From the NCBI GenBank assembly GCA_016285215.1, contig JAEEQI010000080.1, positions 1 through 10,822 of the forward strand: DNA of 10,822 nt. The letters are read 5' to 3'. Numbering within the stretch: the stretch's first letter is position 1; the number at the start of each line of letters is the position of its first letter. This document shows positions 6,699 through 10,822 of this stretch, piece after piece. The notes under the pieces were generated by a model. It saw only the letters and a program-made list of their open reading frames with translations, was not told the DNA's origin and searched no databases. Source of the stretch: Bacteroidales bacterium. GTDB lineage: Bacteria > Bacteroidota > Bacteroidia > Bacteroidales > UBA932. Made by a program: the position numbers and the translations under genes.

Positions 6699-8141
6699 AT
6701 GTCGGAAGACAAGAAGATCATACAACAGTTTACTTCCGGAGAGTACAAAGAGGGCTTTGTAACGGATGTGGAGCAGGAGTTCATCCCCAAAGGATTGAAC
6801 GAGGAAATTGTGCGTATGATATCGGCCCGGAAAGAGGAGCCTGAGTGGCTGCTGGAGTTCCGGCTGGATGCCCTGCGCAAGTGGCAGGCTATGCCGCAGC
6901 CGCAGTGGGCCCATCTGGATATGCCGGAGATTGACTTCCAGGACATTATCTACTTTGCCGCCCCCAAGAAAGACAAGGATCGCCCCAAGGAAATTGACCC
7001 CAAGCTGGCCGAAACGTTTGACAAGCTGGGCATTCCGCTGCAGGAGCGCGACGTACTGGCCGGCGTGGTGGCCGTGGACGCCGTTTTTGATTCCGTGTCC
7101 GTTACCACCACTTTCCGTAAAACCCTGGCCGAGAAAGGAATCATCTTCTGCTCGTTCTCGGAGGCCGTGAAGGAGCATCCGGACCTTGTGCGCAAGTACC
7201 TGGCCTCCGTTGTGCCGTCCAGCGACAACTATTTTGCCGCCCTCAATTCGGCCGTTTTCTCCGACGGCTCCTTCTGCTACATCCCCAAGGGCGTCAAGTG
7301 CCCTATGGAGCTCAGCAGCTACTTCCGCATCAACGCCAAGGGCACCGGTCAGTTTGAGCGCACGCTCATAGTGGCCGATGAAGACTCCTACGTGAGCTAT
7401 ATGGAAGGCTGCACTGCTCCTATGCGGGACGAGCAGCAGCTCCACGCTGCCGTGGTGGAGATCATTGTAGAAAAAGGGGCCGATGTCAAGTACTCCACGG
7501 TGCAGAACTGGTATCCCGGAGACGCCGACGGCAAGGGAGGCATCCTGAACCTCGTGACCAAGCGCGGCATTTGCAAGGGAGACGGCTCCCACCTGAGCTG
7601 GACCCAGGTGGAAACCGGCAGCGCCATTACCTGGAAATACCCCTCTACCATATTAAAAGGAGATTACAGCAGCTCCGAGTTCTACTCGGTGGCCGTAACC
7701 AACAACCACCAGCAGGCCGATACCGGCACCAAGATGATTCACCTGGGCCGGGGAACTAAGAGCCGCATTGTCTCCAAGGGCATTTCGGCCGGCGTGAGCC
7801 AGAACAGCTACCGCGGCCTGGTGCGTATGGGCAAGAACGCCCAGAACGCCCGCAACTACTCCCAGTGCGACAGCCTCCTCATTGGCTCCCGCTGCGGCGC
7901 CCATACCTTCCCGGACATCCAGAGCCAGAATCCTTCGGCCACGGTGGAGCACGAAGCCACCACTTCCAAGATTTCGGAGGACCAGCTCTTCTACTGCAAC
8001 CAGCGGGGAATCGGCCCGGAAGATGCCGTAGGACTCATCGTGAACGGATATGCCCGCGAGGTGCTGAGCCGCCTGCCCATGGAATTTGCCGTTGAGGCGC
8101 AGAAACTATTGCAAGTATCCCTTGAAGGATCTGTAGGATAA
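6699..8141 (+). CDS. sufB: Fe-S cluster assembly scaffold SufB
   Basis: SufB is the cytoplasmic scaffold on which the SufBCD complex builds Fe-S clusters from sulfur delivered by a SufS-type desulfurase. The 480 residues fit the family (E. coli about 495). Conserved blocks include [45 protein letters not shown] and [20 protein letters not shown]. By alignment from memory, Cys390 matches E. coli Cys405 and Glu419 (in VEHEATTS) matches Glu434, both needed for cluster assembly, so the protein looks active. The C-terminus [12 protein letters not shown] is intact. I chose the ATG at 6699; an in-frame TTG at 6690 lies inside the promoter box and is unlikely. There is no Shine-Dalgarno sequence. It is the first gene of a four-gene set and its stop overlaps the next start by one base (TAATG). 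Confidence 0.97.
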   Translation: MSEDKKIIQQFTSGEYKEGFVTDVEQEFIPKGLNEEIVRMISARKEEPEWLLEFRLDALRKWQAMPQPQWAHLDMPEIDFQDIIYFAAPKKDKDRPKEIDPKLAETFDKLGIPLQERDVLAGVVAVDAVFDSVSVTTTFRKTLAEKGIIFCSFSEAVKEHPDLVRKYLASVVPSSDNYFAALNSAVFSDGSFCYIPKGVKCPMELSSYFRINAKGTGQFERTLIVADEDSYVSYMEGCTAPMRDEQQLHAAVVEIIVEKGADVKYSTVQNWYPGDADGKGGILNLVTKRGICKGDGSHLSWTQVETGSAITWKYPSTILKGDYSSSEFYSVAVTNNHQQADTGTKMIHLGRGTKSRIVSKGISAGVSQNSYRGLVRMGKNAQNARNYSQCDSLLIGSRCGAHTFPDIQSQNPSATVEHEATTSKISEDQLFYCNQRGIGPEDAVGLIVNGYAREVLSRLPMEFAVEAQKLLQVSLEGSVG

Positions 8142-8770
8142 TGGAATATTTAGATTTAATACTGTTTGAACTGGCCGGACGTCCGGTCTTGCTGATTGAC
8201 TTTGTGAGCTCGCTGCTGGGACTTACCTGTGTATTCCTGGCGGGCCGGAATTCCAAATACAACTTCTGGGTGGGCTACCTGTACACGGCCGCCCTGTTCC
8301 TGCTTTTCTGGAACAAGAACCTCTACGCCAACCTGCTGCTGCAGCCGGTATCGCTGGCCATCAACATTATGGGCCACTACCGCTGGACGCACCCCAAGTC
8401 TTCCGAGCGCAGCTCGCAGGACCACAAGGCCCTTCGCGTATCTATGCTCACGGGCCAGGAGCGTTTTATCAGCGTGCTGGGTGTGCTGCTGGTGGCCTTT
8501 GCCTGGGGCTGGCTGCTGGATTCGCTCTTCCCGGCCGACCCTCATCCCTACCTGGATTCCGTGGTAACGGCTCTCATCCTGCTGGCCCAGCTGCTGAGTT
8601 CCCTCAAGAAGTGGGACTGCTGGCTGGTGTGGCTGGCGGTCAACGTAACCCAGATTATCCTGCACCTGAGCGTGGGCAACGTGTTTATGCCCATTGTCTG
8701 CGCCCTGTACCTGGTGAACGGCCTGTGGTCGCTCATCACCTGGATTAAACTATACAGAAGAAATGCTTGA
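8141..8770 (+). CDS. pnuC: PnuC-family vitamin/nucleoside transporter inside suf operon
   Basis: This is an inner-membrane transporter of the PnuC family. Members move nicotinamide riboside (PnuC), thiamine (PnuT) or riboflavin (PnuX) by facilitated diffusion, with trapping by phosphorylation inside. The 209 residues hold about seven hydrophobic segments (near 17-34, 42-57, 61-80, 108-126, 137-154, 159-176 and 181-201), the family's usual topology. Recognisable family pieces are NIMGHYRW, the Asp in YLDSVVTALILLAQLLSSLKK, and WDCWLVWLAVNVTQI followed by ALYLVNGLWSLITWI. Substrate cannot be read from the sequence, and no NadR-like or thiamine kinase gene is nearby. It overlaps sufB by 1 base and sufC by 8 bases, so it is translated as part of the suf operon. 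The symbol names the family, not a proven substrate. Confidence 0.88.
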   Translation: MEYLDLILFELAGRPVLLIDFVSSLLGLTCVFLAGRNSKYNFWVGYLYTAALFLLFWNKNLYANLLLQPVSLAINIMGHYRWTHPKSSERSSQDHKALRVSMLTGQERFISVLGVLLVAFAWGWLLDSLFPADPHPYLDSVVTALILLAQLLSSLKKWDCWLVWLAVNVTQIILHLSVGNVFMPIVCALYLVNGLWSLITWIKLYRRNA

Positions 8771-9497
8771 GATAAGAAACCTGCACGCCCGTATTGGGGA
8801 TAAGGAAATCCTCAAGGGAATTGACCTGGATATCAAACCCGGAGAGGTGCACGCCGTGATGGGCCCCAACGGAGCCGGCAAGAGCACGCTGAGCGCCGTT
8901 CTCACGGGCCGTCCGGACTACGAAGTCACTGAGGGAAGCATCCTCTACAAGGGACAGGACCTGCTGGCCTTGGCCCCCGAGGAGCGTGCCTGGGCGGGCC
9001 TTTTCCTGAGTTTCCAGTATCCCATTGAGATCCCTGGCGTTACCATCACGGCCTTTATGAAGGCCGCCGTCAATGCCAAGCGCAAGGCCCAGGGACAGGA
9101 GGAGATGAAAGCCGGCGATTTCCTCAAGCTGATGAAGGAAAAGATGGCCCTGGTGCAGATGAAACCCGAATTTGCCAAGCGCGAAGTGAACGTGGGTTTC
9201 TCCGGAGGCGAGAAAAAACGCAACGAGATTTTCCAGATGGCCCTGCTGGAGCCGGACCTCTCCATCCTGGACGAGACCGACAGCGGCCTGGACGTGGACG
9301 CCCTCAAGATAGTGGCCGACGGCGTGAATACCCTCCGCAGCCCCCGGAAGAGCGCCATCATCATTACGCACTACCACAAGCTCCTTGAATACGTACAGCC
9401 CGATGTGGTGCACGTGCTCAAGGCCGGCCGCATTGTGAAAACCGGCGGCCGCGAACTCATAGACGCCATTGAATCCAAGGGATTTGACCAGTTCTAA
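8763..9497 (+). CDS. sufC: Fe-S cluster assembly ATPase SufC
   Basis: SufC is the soluble ABC-type ATPase of the SufBCD complex; its ATP-driven dimerisation reshapes SufB-SufD during cluster assembly. All nucleotide-binding motifs are present in its 244 residues: Walker A GPNGAGKST (34-42), Q-loop Gln85 in FLSFQYP, signature FSGGEKKRNEI (146-156), Walker B LSILDE (166-171), D-loop SGLD (174-177) and the H-loop His203 in ITHYHK. ETDSGLD and SGGEKKRNE are the SufC-specific forms that separate it from transporter ATPases. It has no membrane partner other than the neighbouring PnuC-like protein, which belongs to a family that does not use an ATPase. The ATG sits inside the pnuC end (8-base overlap), and sufD starts 1 base after its stop. 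Confidence 0.97.
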   Translation: MLEIRNLHARIGDKEILKGIDLDIKPGEVHAVMGPNGAGKSTLSAVLTGRPDYEVTEGSILYKGQDLLALAPEERAWAGLFLSFQYPIEIPGVTITAFMKAAVNAKRKAQGQEEMKAGDFLKLMKEKMALVQMKPEFAKREVNVGFSGGEKKRNEIFQMALLEPDLSILDETDSGLDVDALKIVADGVNTLRSPRKSAIIITHYHKLLEYVQPDVVHVLKAGRIVKTGGRELIDAIESKGFDQF

Positions 9498-9498
9498 G

Positions 9499-10083
9499 AT
9501 GGGCCACGGACATTATATCGCACCCCCTGCGGGACAGTACCAGGTGAAGGCCGGCGAAAAGCTGGAACTTCAGTTTGTAGTGCTGCCGGGGGAGAGCCGT
9601 GACATGGAATTAGGCATCGACCTCGTGGGCCCGGGCGCGGAAGCCCACGTCAAGGCCCTGTACCTTTGCAAGGCCGATGAAAAGGTGAATTTCCGCATTG
9701 TAATGCATCACAAGGCGGCCGGCTGCAAGAGCACCCAGCTCATCAACGGCATTGCCGGCGGGCAGGCCCAGGTGCACTTTGACGGCACCATCGTGGTGGC
9801 CCCGGATGCCCAGCAGACCGAAGCCTACCAGGAAAACCACAACATTGTGCTCACGCCCGAGGCCAAGGTGGAAACCAAACCCCAGCTGGAAATTTACGCA
9901 GACGACGTCAAGTGCTCCCATGGCGCCACCGTGGGCCAGCTCAATCCCGATGAACTTTTCTACATGCGCTCCCGCGGCATCCCCGAAGCCGAGGCCCGCA
10001 TGCTCCAGATGCTCTCTTTCCTGTCTCCGGTAATTCCGGAAGGCCGGGAAGAAGAAATAGAACAAGCCATCAGAACCCTTTAA
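9499..10083 (+). CDS. sufD: Short SufD: C-terminal beta-helix part only
   Basis: This is a SufB/SufD-family protein, presumably the SufD partner in the SufBCD complex. It has 194 residues against roughly 420-450 in typical SufD. What is present matches the C-terminal core: ALYLCKADEKVNFRI, VHFDGTIVVAPDAQQTEAYQ, then EIYADDVKCSHGATVG and LFYMRSRGIPEAEAR. Cys139 and His141 correspond, by alignment from memory, to E. coli Cys358 and His360, the latter being the SufD residue implicated at the SufB interface. The missing part is the N-terminal helical region plus the first turns of the helix, about 219 residues. The sufC stop lies 1 base upstream, so there is no room for a lost 5' part. An in-frame TTG at 9469 within sufC is a less likely start. 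No sign of decay is visible. Confidence 0.88.
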   Translation: MGHGHYIAPPAGQYQVKAGEKLELQFVVLPGESRDMELGIDLVGPGAEAHVKALYLCKADEKVNFRIVMHHKAAGCKSTQLINGIAGGQAQVHFDGTIVVAPDAQQTEAYQENHNIVLTPEAKVETKPQLEIYADDVKCSHGATVGQLNPDELFYMRSRGIPEAEARMLQMLSFLSPVIPEGREEEIEQAIRTL

Positions 10084-10096
10084 ACTAAACCCGATT

Positions 10097-10693
10097 ATGA
10101 AGAAATTGATTGCTATCCTCTGCTTCGCGCTGGCCTTTGTGCCCGCCCAGAAGCTCTTTGCCCAGAAGTTCAGCATTGGTGCAGGAACCTCCTCCCACGG
10201 CTATGTATTCCACGGCGACAATGAAAGCAAAGCAGCTGTCGCTCCCGGCCTGTCCATCGATTTTGAGGCCACTTTCCCGGTGAGCAAGGTATTCGGCGTG
10301 GCCGCCGGCGCCTCCCTTACGGGCGTCGCTGGTTACCACTTTGGCGGTAATAAATCCATCAACCTGGGAGAAATCTACCTGGACGTTCCCGTACGCGCCC
10401 GTTTCGACATCCCTGTGGGCGGCCGTAACAACCTGTTCCTGTTTACCGGCCCCGTGCTGTCGGTCAATCTGGTATCCATTGACGCCCACGCATCCGGAAC
10501 CACCAGCAACTACGACACCAACAAGGATCTCCGCCGCTTCGACGTTATGTTCGGCTTTGGCGTAGGCATTGACATCATCGAGCACATCCGCGTGGCTCTG
10601 GGCTTTGACTACGGCCTGTTGGACCGCGTTGCTTCTCCCGACAGGAAATGCCACCACAGCCAGCTCAAGCTGGGTGTCCAGTACATTTTCTAA
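10097..10693 (+). CDS. Small outer-membrane beta-barrel protein
   Basis: This is a predicted outer-membrane protein of the small beta-barrel (OMP_b-brl/PorT-like) type common in Bacteroidota. Residues 1-23 are a signal peptide (MKKLIAILCFALAFVPAQKL then FAQ). The mature 175 residues alternate polar and hydrophobic positions in successive strands (KFSIGAGTSSHGY, VAAGASLTGVAGYHFGG, IYLDVPVRARFDIP, NLFLFTGPVLSVNLV, RFDVMFGFGVGIDI, IRVALGFDYGLLDRV) and end in LKLGVQYIF with a terminal Phe, the barrel-assembly signal. Eight or so strands would fit. Members of this group have no common enzymatic role; some serve in secretion or adhesion, but nothing here specifies one. It begins 13 bases after sufD with no terminator between, so it may be co-transcribed with suf, though its function looks unrelated. 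Confidence 0.8.
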   Translation: MKKLIAILCFALAFVPAQKLFAQKFSIGAGTSSHGYVFHGDNESKAAVAPGLSIDFEATFPVSKVFGVAAGASLTGVAGYHFGGNKSINLGEIYLDVPVRARFDIPVGGRNNLFLFTGPVLSVNLVSIDAHASGTTSNYDTNKDLRRFDVMFGFGVGIDIIEHIRVALGFDYGLLDRVASPDRKCHHSQLKLGVQYIF

Positions 10694-10702
10694 TTGGTGC
10701 AG

Positions 10703-10822
10703 ATGCGTCTGTGCAGAAAGCTTACAGGGCTGGTGGCGGTCTGTCTGACGGCCGCCTCCTGCCTTGCGCCTTCCGGCACGGACAAAAAGACCCAGGCCCT
10801 CCTGGAAGAGTTGGACGGCTAC
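10703..10822 (+). CDS. Start of a lipoprotein gene, cut off by window end
   Basis: Forty codons are visible, from the ATG at 10703 to the last base, all open. They encode a lipoprotein signal (MRLCRKLTGLVAVCLTAASC) in which TAASC is a lipobox, followed by LAPSG and a helical, charged segment, TDKKTQALLEELDGY. Cys20 is the likely lipid-anchored residue. It begins 9 bases after the barrel gene stop, in the same direction, so the two are probably an operon. The segment faintly recalls the N-terminus of Bacteroidota TPR/coiled-coil regulator-like proteins (DUF6377 type), but too little is present to say. Confidence 0.55.
   Translation, partial: MRLCRKLTGLVAVCLTAASCLAPSGTDKKTQALLEELDGY

Noticed and set aside
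6531..7592. A 353-codon minus-strand frame opposite sufB
   Set aside because: It lies over highly conserved SufB sequence and the sufB promoter, so it is a shadow frame.
8141..9497. PnuC-like protein and SufC forming an ABC transporter
   Set aside because: SufC carries SufC-specific motifs and belongs to the soluble SufBCD complex. PnuC-family proteins work without an ATPase and lack a coupling helix pattern that I could identify.
9469..9498. A longer SufD starting at a TTG inside sufC
   Set aside because: It would add only ten residues unlike SufD, while the ATG at 9499 follows the sufC stop directly. It does not restore the missing N-terminal half.

Overview
The window looks like chromosomal DNA from a Bacteroidota, most likely a gut or rumen member of the Bacteroidales. 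The evidence is a TonB-receptor plus DUF4249-lipoprotein pair, a TPR/LuxR regulator with a periplasmic sensor, Bacteroidota-style -7 boxes (TAnnTTTG), an almost complete absence of Shine-Dalgarno sequences, and a SUF iron-sulfur operon of the Bacteroidota kind. Base composition looks moderately GC-rich by eye. That would suit Alistipes-like or uncultured Bacteroidales better than Bacteroides, but this is only an inference. No RNA gene, insertion sequence, CRISPR array or phage gene was seen.

Region 1 (1-3371, + strand) is the end of an envelope operon. It holds the 3' part of an unrecognised gene, a short TonB-dependent outer-membrane receptor that overlaps it by 20 bases, and a DUF4249 lipoprotein joined to the receptor by a TGATG stop/start overlap. 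The receptor and lipoprotein probably form one uptake unit of unknown substrate.

Region 2 (3366-4544, - strand) is one convergent gene: a membrane-tethered regulator with a signal peptide, periplasmic TPR repeats, one membrane span and a cytoplasmic LuxR/GerE helix-turn-helix. Its stop codon shares the hexamer TTATAA with the lipoprotein stop, so no terminator fits between them.

The divergent gap (4545-4651) carries a perfect 6-bp stem, 4-base loop palindrome that may be a terminator, an operator or both. Region 3 (4652-6634, +) encodes an OmpA-type peptidoglycan-anchored protein with a lectin-like middle domain, and a small secreted protein of unknown function 3 bases behind it.

Region 4 (6699-10083, +) is the suf operon in the order sufB, pnuC-like, sufC, sufD, with junctions overlapping or 1 base apart. 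Two features stand out. A PnuC-family vitamin transporter is embedded between sufB and sufC, and SufD has only about 194 residues because its N-terminal half is missing. The cysteine desulfurase SufS and its partner SufE/SufU are not in the window.

Region 5 (10097-10822, +) follows closely. It holds a small outer-membrane beta-barrel protein and the start of a lipoprotein that runs off the end.

No wholly new multi-gene system was recognised. The best leads are the sufB-pnuC-sufC-sufD operon with its minimal SufD, and the palindrome with the convergent overlap around the tethered regulator.
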